Shown one piece after another: positions 11,236-22,555 of a DNA stretch of 64,000 nucleotides. Position 1 is the stretch's first letter. Every line of letters begins with the position of its first letter. The notes below the pieces were generated by a model that worked only from the letters and a program-made list of their open reading frames with translations, was not told where the DNA came from and ran no database searches. The position numbers were made by a program, and so were the translations under genes. Location: positions 12,109,001 through 12,173,000 of the forward strand of contig CM065394.1 in assembly GCA_033060915.1 (NCBI GenBank), given 5' to 3'. Origin of the DNA: Euryodendron excelsum (Eukaryota; Streptophyta; Magnoliopsida; Ericales; Pentaphylacaceae).

Positions 11236-11574
11236 GATAGTTTTGAAAGGTGGTTTCATGCACTTTTGGAAAGGGTTTTGGAAAACAACTTATGTTATGT
11301 AAAGGACTTTGGTTGACAACCCTTTTGAAGTACATTTCCATGAAAATTTGGTTCTAGCCAAGAGTATGGTTTACATGGTTGATGTTTGGAGACCATTCCA
11401 ACGAAGGATTCCTTATGACCATTATCACCATTATCTTGGCAAGTGTATGAAATTCAAAAAAATTAACATGATGATGACAACTTTTTGAAACACCATTTTT
11501 AATGTAAAGATGGAGATAATGAGTTTTTGAAGACCACTTTTGAAAAAGGATGATGAAAACCATTTTTAAAAGAA

Positions 11575-11885
11575 ACCATTCCAACAAGAGAGGGTTCCTA
11601 TGGCCAAATAAAAGCGAGACCACTCAACAGATGGTTCCATTGGGCCATTCCAACCACTAAACTTGAGAAAATGAAAACCTTGGAAGTGAAAGAGTTTGGA
11701 AACTACTTGTGTGCAAGAATAAAAAGAGAAGGGGACCATTCTAACAATTTAAGGCTCCTATGACCAATACAGAAGGCAGACCACTCAAGAGAGGGTTCCA
11801 TAGGGCCATTCCAACCACTAAACTTGAGAGAATGAAAGCCATGGAAATTAGAGAGTTTAAAAACAACTTTTATGCAAATTGAAAT
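11575..11885. repeat. Two long tandem units in LTR B
   Basis: Two units of about 155-170 bases, each with a GGGCCATTCCAACCACTAAA core, a (T)GGAA(A/G) block and an end in CAACTTTTATG or a related stretch. LTR C keeps the same pair at 21478-21800. Confidence 0.8.
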
Positions 11886-12635
11886 GCAAGGATGCAAAAG
11901 TGAGTTAGAGGTTAGTGGGGATTTTCTAAGGCATGATTTCTAAGGTCTCATTCTAAACTTCAAGGGACCAACTCTTAGAACCATTTTTGAGAGGAATGTT
12001 GAACTTGAAAATGGCATGGAAACATGAATAATGCAAGCATTGTAGTACATGGTTAGAAACATGAAAATGAAGCAAAGCACACAAGACATGATCAAGTTAG
12101 CAAAATGCAAGGGGGTTATGAATACAAACAAGGCTTTTAGGCTACACCACATAATCAAGGGGCTCCTAGGCCATACCATCTTAAAGTAGGCTACTGAGAG
12201 ATCCCCCTACATGTTGGCTCTCACTTGCTTTCCTCTAGGCATGGACTAAGAGCCCTCTTTGCTCAAGCATGCAAGAAAGGGAGGTTGAAGATGGGGATTA
12301 AAATAGAGAATAGCCTAAGTAGGCTAGGAGGGAGAAGAGGAGAGTGGGGGAAGACACAAATGTAAAAGAGATACCACCTTTGCCTTCAACACACTTGTAG
12401 TCTTCAATGGATGTCTTGATTGGATCTTAAATGACTTCAAGAAGGCTTAAAGGGTTGAAATGGAGTGTTTAGTTGTGTATAAGGCTTTATAGGTGAAGTG
12501 TATGGCTTTGAGAGAGGTGAAATCTAGCCTAAGTGTTGGAAGGGTGGAATATACGTAGGGATTCGAGGTTCTGGAGCAATTTTAGCAGAGCTTCACATCA
12601 ATTTCAGACTTGGAATATGCAAACGGGGGGTCTGG

Positions 12636-12643
12636 TATTTATA
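12636..12643 (-). promoter_or_regulatory. TATA box of LTR B
   Basis: Minus strand TATAAATA, at the position equivalent to the TATA boxes of the type I LTRs. A palindrome lies 20 bases upstream. Confidence 0.65.
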
Positions 12644-12662
12644 GGCAATCTGGAACAAGCTT

Positions 12663-12683
12663 GGCGCATGTGCTACATGCGCC
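12663..12683 (-). promoter_or_regulatory. GGCGC-type palindrome upstream of TATA, LTR B
   Basis: Arms GGCGCATGT and ACATGCGCC around a GCT spacer, perfect over 9 bp. LTR C has a degraded version at 22574-22594. Type I LTRs have palindromes with the same outer bases and layout but a different core. Confidence 0.6.
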
Positions 12684-14029
12684 TAGCCAAAGTTTGCCCT
12701 GGCACATATAGCACATGCGGTAGTACTATTCCATTGCCAGAATGACACGTGGCACCCCGTGTACTGGTTAAATCTCGATGGTTGATCTGATCAAAATTTG
12801 AGTGCATGTAGCATACGCTCCATCACTAGGAAGGTTCGTTTAAACTTTGTCTCGATAATTGAGCCAATTGGGAAGGTTTCGGGGAACTCGGCCGCACCCA
12901 AGATGTTCTCCTAGGGCTCCCAGTGAACTTTCATGTTTTTGAAAAGTTTGAATGGTGTTTGAAAGTGCAGGATATTGTCTTGGGAAGCATGCATAAAAGG
13001 ACATCTTTACGGAGCGTCTATGATGCGCTATGAGGGTGTTCGAAAGTAGCTGTTTTTGTGTCTTGTGATCGGGGCCTACGGGAAGCAATCTTTTCAATCG
13101 GCTGTACCGATGGAAAGTATTCTGGAAATACATTTGGGAATCCCTAGATTTACACATTTCTCAAGTTGTTTGACGGTGCACTTCAATCGGGGAATTAGAG
13201 AAAAAATTGACCTTAGCGGAGCGTCTGCGAGACGCTCTAGGGGTTGCTGGAAGTTGTAGTTTTTACACCGTACGATGAAGTGCTTTCGAGAGCGATGGAA
13301 GGATCTGTGGACGAGGTTTTGGGAATTTCCTGGTTTACCCATTTCTTGAGTCAATTGACGGCGCAATATAACCAGGGAATCATGAGAAAAGGCCATTCGG
13401 GTGGAGCATCTGTGAGATGCTCCAGGGAGCCTCTATCGAGTGGTGGGTGTTTAGTGTCGTAAGGTCCTCCTTAGGTTAAACAGGGGTGTGTGACAAGACC
13501 CACTACTCAATATCCTAGGACCAGTGTAGTTTCGGGGCGCGTTTGGGTTATCAGGGGTAAATTGGTCATTTTGGCTGGTTTTGGTTGAAAATGGTCAGGA
13601 ATGGATCAGAGTGTTATGTTAAGCCTGTCAGGTGATTCAGGGATTTTTTCGAGAAAGTCTTTTACCGTTCAGTGGGGTTTGTGCAGAGCTTGGGCGTTTA
13701 GGGGTAAAACGGTCATTTTGACCGGAGTTAGCCAAAATGGGACCGAAATTAAACCGGATGGTGTGTGGAGTACGCCTAACAGTTTAGTAACATTTTGAAA
13801 GGGTGGACTTACCATTCTGAGAGATTTTGAACATTCTCAAAACGTGCCCGGAGTCCCAAGCAGTAGGTTTGGTAATTAGGCTTCCATTGGGCCCAATGTG
13901 CCCGAGAAGCAGTTGACTGACTGGATAGGAATTTGAAAGTTGATTTAGGCTTGAATATGCTTACAAAGTTTTGAAAAGGAGTTCGGTCAGGCCGGAGATA
14001 ATCGAGCGGGCAAAAATAGGGTGCTTACA

Positions 14030-14045
14030 ACTGCCCCTCTTTTTC
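14030..14045 (-). promoter_or_regulatory. Polypurine tract of internal 1
   Basis: Minus strand GAAAAAGAGGGGCAGT, abutting the LTR that starts TGTAAGCACC. The same 16 bases flank LTR C and LTR E. It would prime plus-strand DNA synthesis. Confidence 0.9.
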
Positions 14046-14149
14046 TATCTTTGCTTGTCGAAGATAGAAAATAAAAAAGGAAGGATCCCATGTTGTTCTT
14101 GAGGCAATTGGAGGGACCGTAGTGAAAAAATTTGGAGAGTAAGTTATCT

Positions 14150-14440
14150 CAAACCGACATTTCGTTAGGTGGGATGGTATTCCTCCGGGAAGTTTTAGGG
14201 CTAACGTCTGGATATTGATTCTTCTTGAACTGACGATCCTTCTAGCGGAATGCTACTCCTCCGGGAAAGTTCGAGGTTGATGTTTGAAAATTAATTCTTC
14301 TTGAAATGACGCTCCATCTGGCAAGATGCTACTCTTTTGGGGAGGTTCAACGTTGATATCCTGAAACTGATTCTTCTTGAACAGACGCTCCGTCTGGCGA
14401 AATGCTGCTCCTGTGGGAAGGTTCAAGGTAGATATTTGCT
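14150..14440. repeat. About 90-base tandem repeats, 3' untranslated part of internal 1
   Basis: Three to four diverged units with GGCGGAATGCTACTCCTCCG-like and TTGATTCTTCTTGAACTGAC-like blocks. Related arrays lie at 24090-24370 and 40090-40480. Confidence 0.8.
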
Positions 14441-16130
14441 TTTAAAGTGGAAAGCTCAGAAACCTAATATGCTTTTTCGGAGGAAGCTCTAAAATCCAAT
14501 ATGCTTTTTCAGAGGAAGCTTGGAAACCCAATTTTCATTTTTAGAGGAAACTCGAAAACCCAATCTGCTTTTTAAGGGGAAGCTCTAAAACTTAATCTGC
14601 TTTTTCAGAGGAAGCTCTGAAACCCAATTTGCTTTTTTAGAGGAAGCATGAAAACCCAATTTGCTTTTTCGGAGGAAGCTCTGAAACCCAATCTACTTTT
14701 TCAGGGAAGCTCTGAAACCCAATTTGCTTTTTCGAAGGAAGCTTGGAAACCCAATCTGCTTTTTTGGAGGAAGCTCTAAAATCCAAATCTGCTTTTTTGG
14801 AGGAAGCTCTGAAAACCAATTTGCTTTTTCAAAGAAAGCTCTGAAACCCAATCTGCTTTTTCAGGGAAACTCTGAAACCGAATCTGCTTTTTCGGAGAAA
14901 GCTTGGAAACCCATTCAACTTTTTCGGAGGGAGCTCTGAAACCCAATCTGCTTTTTCAAAGGAAGCTTGAAAACCCAATTTGCTTTTTTGGAGGAAGCTC
15001 TGAAACCCAATTTGCTTTTTTAGGGAAGCTCTGAAACCCAATCTTCGTTTTCAGAAGAAGCTTGGAAACCAAATCTCCTTTTTCAGAGAAAGCTCTGAAA
15101 CCTAAAATCTGATTTTTCGGAGGAAGCTCTGAAAACCAATTTGCTTTTTCAGAGGAAGCTCTAAAACGCAATCTTCTTTTTCAGGGAATCTCTGGAACTA
15201 ATCTGCTTTTTCGGAGAAAACTTGGAAACCCAATCTACTTTTTTGGAGGAAGCACTGAAACCCAAATCTGCTTTTTCGGAAGAAGCTCTGAAACCCAATT
15301 TGCTTTTTCAGGGAAGCTCTGAAACCTAATCTGCTTTTTCGGAGAAAGCTTGAAAACCCAATCTACTTTTTCAGAGGAAGCTCTGAAACCCAAATCTGCT
15401 TTTTTGGAGGAAGCTCTGAAACCCAATCTATTTTTTCAGAGGTAGCTTGAAAACCAAATTTGCTTTCTCAGAGGAACCTCTGAAACCCAATTTGCTTTTT
15501 CAGGGAAGCTCTGAACCCAATCTTCTTTTTCAGAAGAAGCTTCGAAACCCAATCTACTTTTTCGGAGGAAGCTCTGAAACCCAAATCTGTTTTTTGGAGG
15601 AAGCTCTGAAAACCAATTTGCTTTTTCAGAGGAAGCTCTAAAACCCAATCTGCTTTTTCAGGGAAGCTCTGAAACCCAATCTGCTTTTTCGGAGAAAGCT
15701 TGGGAACCCAATCTACTTTTTCAGAGGAAGCTCTGAAACCCAATCTGCTTTTTCAGGGAAGCACTGAAACCTAATATGCTTTTTTAGAGAAAGCTTGGAA
15801 ACCCAATTTACTTTTTTGGAGGAAGCTCTGAAACCCAAATTTATTTTTTCGGAGGAAGCTCTGAAACCCAACCTACTTTTTCAAAGGAAGCTTGAAAACC
15901 TAATGTGCTTTTTCAGAGGAAGCTTTGAAACCCAATCTGCTTTTCGGAAGAAGCTTGGAAACCCAATCTGCTTTTTTGGAGGAAGCTCTGAAACCTAAAT
16001 CTGCTTTTTAAGAGGAAGCTCTGAAGCCCAATCTGCTTTTTCAGGAAAAGCTCTGAAACCTAATCTGCTTTTTTGGAGGAAACTCTGAAACCGAATTTGC
16101 TTTTTCGGGGCATGCTCTAAAACCCAATCT
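14440..16130. repeat. About 32-base satellite-like array in the 3' part of internal 1
   Basis: About fifty units of GGAAGCTCTGAAACCCAATC followed by TGCTTTTTC plus AGA or GGA. A variant with GCTTGG or GCTTGA in place of GCTCTG recurs at 14741, 14901, 15060, 15220, 15348, 15444, 15539, 15698, 15793, 15890 and 15953. Those spacings are near-multiples of 32, so a loose higher-order pattern exists. Open frames across it on both strands follow from the unit sequence and are not genes. Internal 2 keeps only about 390 bases (24370-24760). Confidence 0.95.
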
Positions 16131-17680
16131 TTGCTGATATAAGGGATCTGCTTGTAGTTCTTTTTTTTTTTTTTTAAGGTCGGAGAAGATGACATTGGTT
16201 GCTTCTTGGATTGAGATTTTTGGAGAGTAATGATCCTTTGATGTATTGATTGTTGACTTTTGCCTCTAACTGGCATGATAGAATTCTGGGTGAGGTGCTT
16301 CCTAGGATTCTTGAATTTGGTTTTGAAGGGGGTGAGGCCTTCTTTTGAAAGGTTTGAGGTATTTATAAGGTCGGACATCTACATGTCAGTTTTTCTTGAA
16401 TGTATCAGCTAGTTTGTAATTGAATGGGACGTGTAGAGTGTGTTGTTGCCCCCATTTTTACGATTTGAAGAGGTCGAGTTAGGCTGACATTAATTGGGGT
16501 AGTCGAGGGTGGGTCGTTGCCCTATTCTTTGTGGTTTTGAAAAAGGTTTATGGTTGATTGGGAAGGTCGAGGGTGATTCAGTGCCCCATTCTCTATTTCT
16601 TGTCGTCTATGGATGATAATTCAGGTTTTATGGGGTGTACGCCATTTCTTTTGCACAGTGTTTGGATTCTGAACGGCAGACCTTCTGGAATGTTGTGCTT
16701 CTACTTCGGAACACCTTTTCTTTTGTAATCACCTGAACATTTGTCTGTGTATTTTGTTAGACATGTCATTTGGTATATACTGTATAAGTCCACCATAGGT
16801 TAAAATGAATGCACATTATACTTTTGGATGAATACACAGGCTGATATATGTCATACTTTTTAATGAATGCGTAAGGATAGACTTAAACGTAAGTCATGTA
16901 TGGATGCTCATGCAGGGATGGAATTGAATGCATGTCATACTTTTTGATGAATGCATAAAGATGGATTTTGAATGCATGTCATACTTTTTTATGAATGCAC
17001 GAATAGGAATGGAATTGGATACATGTCATACTTTTTTATGAATACACGAATAGAATTGAACTACATATGAATTGCATGGATGTACAGGTTATACATGTCA
17101 TGAATGCACAAGTACTGCGTGAATATAGGTTATTTATGAAGAATGCCCTAGCATTGCCCCAGGGCTCATACTCTCAGGATTCTGCTTTCCTTCCAGGATC
17201 CTGCCCCTTTGGTTTTGTCCCATTCTTGTCGGGCTGTGATAGCATGTGCACCGTTCTCAGGGGATCTTAACCTTTTGGGTTGCTGCTATCTTATCCCTAC
17301 TTTCTACGAGGTTACTGTTTAGGGATTTTCTATTCTCACTTAGTTTTCTCCCTCAGACCTTTATATTTCCCTATAGCTGGAGCGACAACTTGCCTGCTCT
17401 TTGCCGGGTGATAAATAGCTTGGCTCTCAATCCGAAAAGACTTCTTTTAGGACCGTAATGTAGGCCAGGTTTGGGGGTTGTAAGAAATGAAGGGATATTT
17501 AGGCTCAAAGATTTTCTTTTAGTGGGTTGTTTAAACCAAAACCATTTGAGCACACCTTGGAACATGACATTACCTTGACATTCCTACTCATTCTTGTTCT
17601 TCTTCTTCATTTTATTTTATTTTTTTGAAACTGGTCTTCCTATTGTCTTGGCTTATTTAGACTAAGCAATTTTCTTTGAT
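16131..17680 (-). other. Noncoding internal 1 sequence between satellite and gag
   Basis: Nearly colinear with 24760-26378 in internal 2. Contains a poly-T run at 16162 and degenerate repeats at 16795-17065. Minus-strand frames are short, and no protease, reverse transcriptase or integrase motif is visible. Confidence 0.65.
16795..17065. repeat. Degenerate CATGTCATACTTTT repeats, internal 1
   Basis: About five units of roughly 50-60 bases with GAATGCATGTCATACTTTTT followed by ATGAATGCA. Equivalent arrays lie at 25415-25760 (internal 2) and about 61255-61520 (F). Confidence 0.75.
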
Positions 17681-17681
17681 C

Positions 17682-18503
17682 AGAGGCCGAGAGGGTATAG
17701 GCTTCAAGTGTCCTGCTGCTTGGAGGCCATAATAAGCTATGGTTTGTTTGCAAGCAAGTTTAGTAAAAACTCGATTCCTCTAGCTAGTTCTCTTAGGTCG
17801 AAAGGGTGTCCTAGATGTTTTTGAAGACCGAGGATCAGGTTCTGGCATAATAATGGCTGGGTTAATGGCTTGGAAATTGAGGAGGTTTTGGATTTTGCGT
17901 TTCAAAGTGGGACAATTTTTTGTGTCATGGCCGGGTGAGTTGGAAAGGTATTCACATGATAGATTAGGATTATATGATCCGGGGGTCCGGTTGAAGATAG
18001 GCATGGGAGGTCCCGAGACGAGATGATTGGCTTGGCTTGGCGAAGTCGTCGGTAGGCGGTGGTTAGAGAGCAAGCCAATGGGGTGTAATCTTGATCTTTT
18101 CCCTTGGTCCTTTTTTTTGAAGGACAATATATTCTTTATGCATTTGGACCTGAAGAGCTTCTGCCTGCTCATCGAGCATTATACTTGCATGGGATAGGAG
18201 CGAATAGACCATTGTTTCTATTTTTGTCATCCTATTCCTAACTCCTCTTATTTCTTTCAGTAGCCGAGCCTGGCCTTGCTTAAGGGCCGAGCTTGGTGGC
18301 ATATTGAATGACTCCATGGATGCTATGCGTTTTGAAATGAGTAACTGCTTCTTTCTGGGATAGCGACATAAAATGTAAGCAGTCTCACCGAAAACTATTG
18401 ATAGTCTTTTGATGAGATGAGGGGGGGAATAGAAAATAAAGAAAAGCAAAATAAAAGAATTATATGTTAGGTTTTGGATTTGAAAGGATTTTATGCAATG
18501 CAT
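17682..18503 (-). pseudogene. gag: Gag remnant of internal 1 (helical N-terminus plus one knuckle)
   Basis: Frame one (18503 leftward) contains LLKEIRGVRNRMTKIETMV and LLSHASIMLDEQAEALQVQ, a likely coiled coil. It is lost at a T run (18111-18118) that is two bases longer than in internal 2. The second frame (18172-17780) carries knuckle CEYLSNSPGHDTKNC (17.9 kb). No canonical gag core is present. The C-terminal second knuckle is missing because of the 1.6-kb deletion at 17682. It is nonfunctional as it stands. Confidence 0.7.
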
Positions 18504-19850
18504 GGCCTAAAAGTTCTCTTGCCTTTTGAGGGGAACTAAGCATGATGCTTTGGCTCACGTTTGAAGATTGAGAATTGCCCCTACACGCAATACTATAGCT
18601 GTGCAAGCCTGTTCATTTATGCATTCATTCACTTGACAACAAGAATAATTTTATTAAGATGAATTCTCTTTTATATATAAAATTAAAAAAAAAATACATT
18701 GAAATGGGGAGGGGGAACATTTTCCTTGGGACTTCCATCTACTCTATTTTTACATTGTGGGATCCTAAACTACTCTTGAGTCTTTGGATTCGCCTTCTTG
18801 AACGGAAGTTGGTAGGAGACCTTGATCTTGAATTGCCCCTTCGTCTTCTTAGCGACCCTATCTCCATGAGCGAAGAAGGATTAGAGCCCCTCTTTATGAG
18901 ATGACTTTGATGTATGCCATAAATCATTAGGGTCTCTTGGTACCCTTAGGAGTTTTGGGTTGGCTTGATTTGAGTGAGAAGGTCTTTGGGCCTTCTTCTG
19001 GGGGTTGATTAGATGGATGGAGATGCAATGACTTGAGTTACTTTGGGAACTCTTGTCTTGAAATGGATTCCGATGCATGAACGGTTATGATGCATGTACA
19101 TAATAAAATGGCAAGAACAAGATATATAAAAAAAATAAAGTGGTTGCCCTTTCCTCCTTGGTTTCTAAATTGACGCGTGTGTCTTAATTCCGGCAAAGGT
19201 TCGGCTATGCATTGGGTGCTACATGAGCATGAGGTTGGGGGTTTACTAATGCTTCCTAAAAGGCTCGAATCCCAAACCTTTAAGCCTCCAGCATCCACTC
19301 TCGAAAGAGTGAACTCCATCTTTGGTTGGTCGTTCGAGCGGGGGAACTATCAAGAGACCGTAGGCTAGGAAACTGGCACAGCATCCGCCCACAGTCAATA
19401 TACTATTCTTCCTTCTATCTAGAAGGGTAGTAACTAGGTAATATATGCAAAATGCAAATGCAAGTGAGTGCACCAAGTGTGTGTGGAGTTTTGTGAAAAT
19501 GGAGGAAAGGACCCAACAACACACTTCATATTCTGTCCATTCATCACATACATGACGATAAATAAGATATGAAATAAAATGTAAACAATGGTCCACCTAC
19601 AAAAGAAAGATGCAAAGAGTTAATAAGCAATCGAAAATCTCAATGCAAGGTAAAATGGATGGTCAATGCAAGAGCATGAATGTAAGTAATCAATGCAAGT
19701 GATGACACTTATTTGAAAATGGTTTTGCAAAATAAGATTTGTTTTGGAAACTTAGACAAATTTGAAAAGTGGATAAAACTAGACAAATTAACTGGAGATT
19801 CTGAGTGAGTGAAGGGTGAAGAGACATGTCAATGGCCTAACCCTCTAAGT
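18504..19850 (-). other. Leader of internal 1
   Basis: Region between gag and primer site, colinear with 28600-30000 in internal 2. It includes the short conserved frame at 19246-19596 and CATGAATGTAAGTAAT near 19675, the intact version of the site where a solo LTR inserted in internal 2. Confidence 0.75.
19246..19596 (-). CDS. Conserved short leader ORF (internal 1)
   Basis: 116 codons, with no length difference from the internal 2 copy (29569-29919). Shared parts include WVLSSIFTK, HLVxSLAFAF and SILTVGGCC followed by FLAYGLLIVPPLE. Function unknown; a noncoding conserved leader is an equally good reading. Confidence 0.3.
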   Translation of the reverse strand: MDHCLHFISYLIYRHVCDEWTEYEVCCWVLSSIFTKLHTHLVHSLAFAFCIYYLVTTLLDRRKNSILTVGGCCASFLAYGLLIVPPLERPTKDGVHSFESGCWRLKGLGFEPFRKH

Positions 19851-19869
19851 GTCCCCAACGAAGTCGCCA
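19851..19869 (-). promoter_or_regulatory. Primer binding site of internal 1
   Basis: Minus strand TGGCGACTTCGTTGGGGAC, two bases from LTR C. Two C-to-T changes separate it from the Big site. Confidence 0.85.
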
Positions 19870-21309
19870 GCTGTCGTGCCTCGGTTTTTGGGTGCCCAAG
19901 GTCTTTTCAGCTTGGAGACAAAAAGCACGAAACTCTGTCACTAGAACTCGTCCTCATAGAAGGACAAGTGCGACTATGTTTAAATTGAAAATTGGTTTGA
20001 TTAAGGGCTTTTTAGAAAAATAAGAGTCACCACCTAACTTGATTAAGGTCAGTTAGGGCACCTAAAACTAAGTGTTAACCCGAATATTAAACTTAGGGTT
20101 TTTGAAAAAGATTTTGAAAACTCCCTGAAAAGAGGGTTTCTAAGAAGAAAGGTTGTTTGGCAACGTTTGGAAAAATTTAAGCCCTTTGGAAAATAACTCC
20201 ATTTTGGTATTTTGAAAACAGAAATCTATGGTCCGAGGGTTGGTTACGTGTAGGGAAGATATTTTGAGATCATCACCTTACCCCGCGCTTTCGGTACCTA
20301 CACGTCTAATCACCCTTTTGTTCACTTACTAGAATAACTAGTTACCATTGTCCACTCAATATCTACTTTAGAATTTTGAAAAGGGGGATTTAGTCATCAC
20401 TTTTCGAATGAGTGGTACATGATACAAGTTTTTTAGAAGAAGTTTGAAAACATGGGAGTTTGAAGGGTTTGAGATAGAAACTTTGAATTGATAGAAACTT
20501 TTGAAAAGTGGATTGGGGTTGAAAGGGAAGTTATGACCACACCATTTTAGGATGCGTACATATCTCATTTGGCGAGAATCAGGTCAATCGTTGTTCGGGC
20601 CATAGCCTGATGGAAAATAAGCGCATTAGGGCCTTTGGAGTGTTTGAAGACACTTGGCGATCTTTGGAAAAATTTGAGGACACTTTACAGTATTTGAAAA
20701 AGTTTGAAGACACTTTGTGGTATTTAAAAAAGTTTGAATACACTTTGAGGTCTATGAAAAGAGAGAACTTTAGAGTTTTGATTTGAAATCGGGTAGTGAA
20801 GTGTTTTGAAATAGAACTTTGGAACTCTTGAAAGGGGGTTTTGAAATGTATTTAGAATAACTCAAGGGAGTTTTGGAAAGGCTTTGGGATAACTCAAGAG
20901 AGTTTTGAAAATGCCTTGAAGTCTTGTTTGGAAACCTTGAAGGTAAGATTTTGGAATGTTAAAATGTTTTTGAAAATGGTTTTTGAAAGCACCTAGGACT
21001 TTGGAATTCTAATATGGACAACCTTGGAGGTTGTTCTTGATATATCACCTTCCTTTGGAATTCCTAACCATGGAAAGGGTAGGGACACCTTAGGCTTGTG
21101 AGTTCTTGAGAACATTTTTTGAAATATTTTGAATATAGAGTGTAGGAACATTTGAAGAGGTTATAGAGCTGGTTTTTGAAATCTTAAGAGAGTAGGAGGT
21201 TTTAGAAAAATGGGTAATGAGGATAGTTTTAAATAGAGAGATCATTTAAAAAGGGGTTCATGGGTTTGAACCTTGAAGTATACTTACCTAGCTTAGGATG
21301 ACCAATGGT

Positions 21310-21465
21310 TAAGGGTGATCTAAGGTTAACTAACTAGGGTTTGGTTAACCAGGGGTTAAGGTGACTAGGGTCAAGTTAACCTAGGGTTGAACAACTAGGG
21401 TTAAGTTAACATAGGGTTGGATAACTAGGGTCAACTTAACCTAGGGTTAACTAACTTGGGTTAGA
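21310..21465. repeat. TTAACC/GGGTTAA repeats in LTR C (contracted)
   Basis: Same unit as 10905-11235 but about half the length. It ends abruptly at gttagatgaaaacc, skipping sequence present in LTR B at about 11150-11570. Confidence 0.8.
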
Positions 21466-21477
21466 TGAAAACCATTT

Positions 21478-21800
21478 TTGAAAGAAACCATTCCAACAAG
21501 AGAGGGTTCCTATAGCGAAATAAAAGGGAGACCACCCATGAGAGGGTTCCATGGGGCCATTCCAACCACTAAACTTCAGAGAATGGAAACCTTGGAAATC
21601 AAAGAGTTTGGAAACCAATTGTGTGCAAGAATAAAAAGAGAAGAGGACCAATCTAACAATTTAAGGCTCCTATGGCCAATATAGAAGTGAGACCACTCAA
21701 GAAGGGGTTCCATGGGGCCATTCCAACCACTAAACTTGAGAGAATGGAAGCCTTGGAAATTAGAGAGTTTGAAAACAACTTTTATGCAAATTGAAATGGA
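21478..21800. repeat. Two long tandem units in LTR C
   Basis: Counterpart of 11575-11885; both units keep the GGGCCATTCCAACCACTAAA core. Confidence 0.8.
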
Positions 21801-22547
21801 TGGATGCAAAAGTGAGTTAGAGGTTAGTGGGGATTTTCTAAGACATGATTTCTAAGGTCTCATTCTAAACTTCAAGGGACCAACTCTTAGAATCATTTTT
21901 GAGAGGAATGTTGAACTTGAAAATGGCATGGAAACAAGAATAATGCAAGCATTGTAGCACATGGTTAGAAACATGAAAATGAAGCTAAGCACACAAGACA
22001 TGATCAAGTTAGCAAAATGCAAAGGGGTCATGAATACATATACGGCTTTTAGGCTACACCACATAATCAAAGGGCTCCTATGTCTTACTATCTTAAAGTA
22101 GGCTACTGAGAGATGCCCCTACATTGTGACTCTCACTTGCTTTCCTCTGGGCATGGACTAAGAGCCCTATTGGCTCAATCATGTAAGAAAGGGAGGTTAA
22201 AGATGGGGATTAAAATAGAGAATAGCCTAAGTAGGCTAGGAGGGAGAAGAGGAAAGTGGGGGAAGACACAAATGTAAAAGAGATACCACCTTTGCCTTCA
22301 ACACACTTGTAGTCTTCAATGGATGTCTTGATTGGATCTTGAATGACTTCAAGAAGGCTTGAAGGGCTGGAAGGGAGTGTTTAGTGGTGTATAAGGCTTT
22401 GTAGATGAAGTGTATGGCCTTAAGGGAGGTGGAATCTAGCCTAAGTGTTGGAGGGGTGGAATATATGTAGGGATTCGAGGTTCCGAAGTAGTTTTAGCAA
22501 AACTTCACATCAATTTCAGACTTGGAATATGCAAAGGGGGGGTCTGA

Positions 22548-22555
22548 TATTTATA
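22548..22555 (-). promoter_or_regulatory. TATA box of LTR C
   Basis: Minus strand TATAAATA, colinear with the LTR B box. Confidence 0.6.

Larger units (their letters stand above)
9478..14029 (-). repeat. LTR B, type II (3' LTR of internal 1)
   Basis: Plus strand begins TGTCGCGCCCTGGTTTTTAG and ends GGTGCTTACA, directly followed by the polypurine tract; length 4552. Inside are short repeats near 10.25 kb, TTAACC/GGGTTAA repeats at 10.9-11.2 kb, two long repeat units at 11.6-11.9 kb, and a TATA box at 12636. It is colinear with LTR C, which is shorter mainly through repeat loss. Confidence 0.92.

Noticed and set aside
14637..15743. Repeat proteins with FRASSKKADW-type units
   Set aside because: They are translations of the 32-base satellite array and appear on both strands, with length set by unit phase. 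No start context or independent support.
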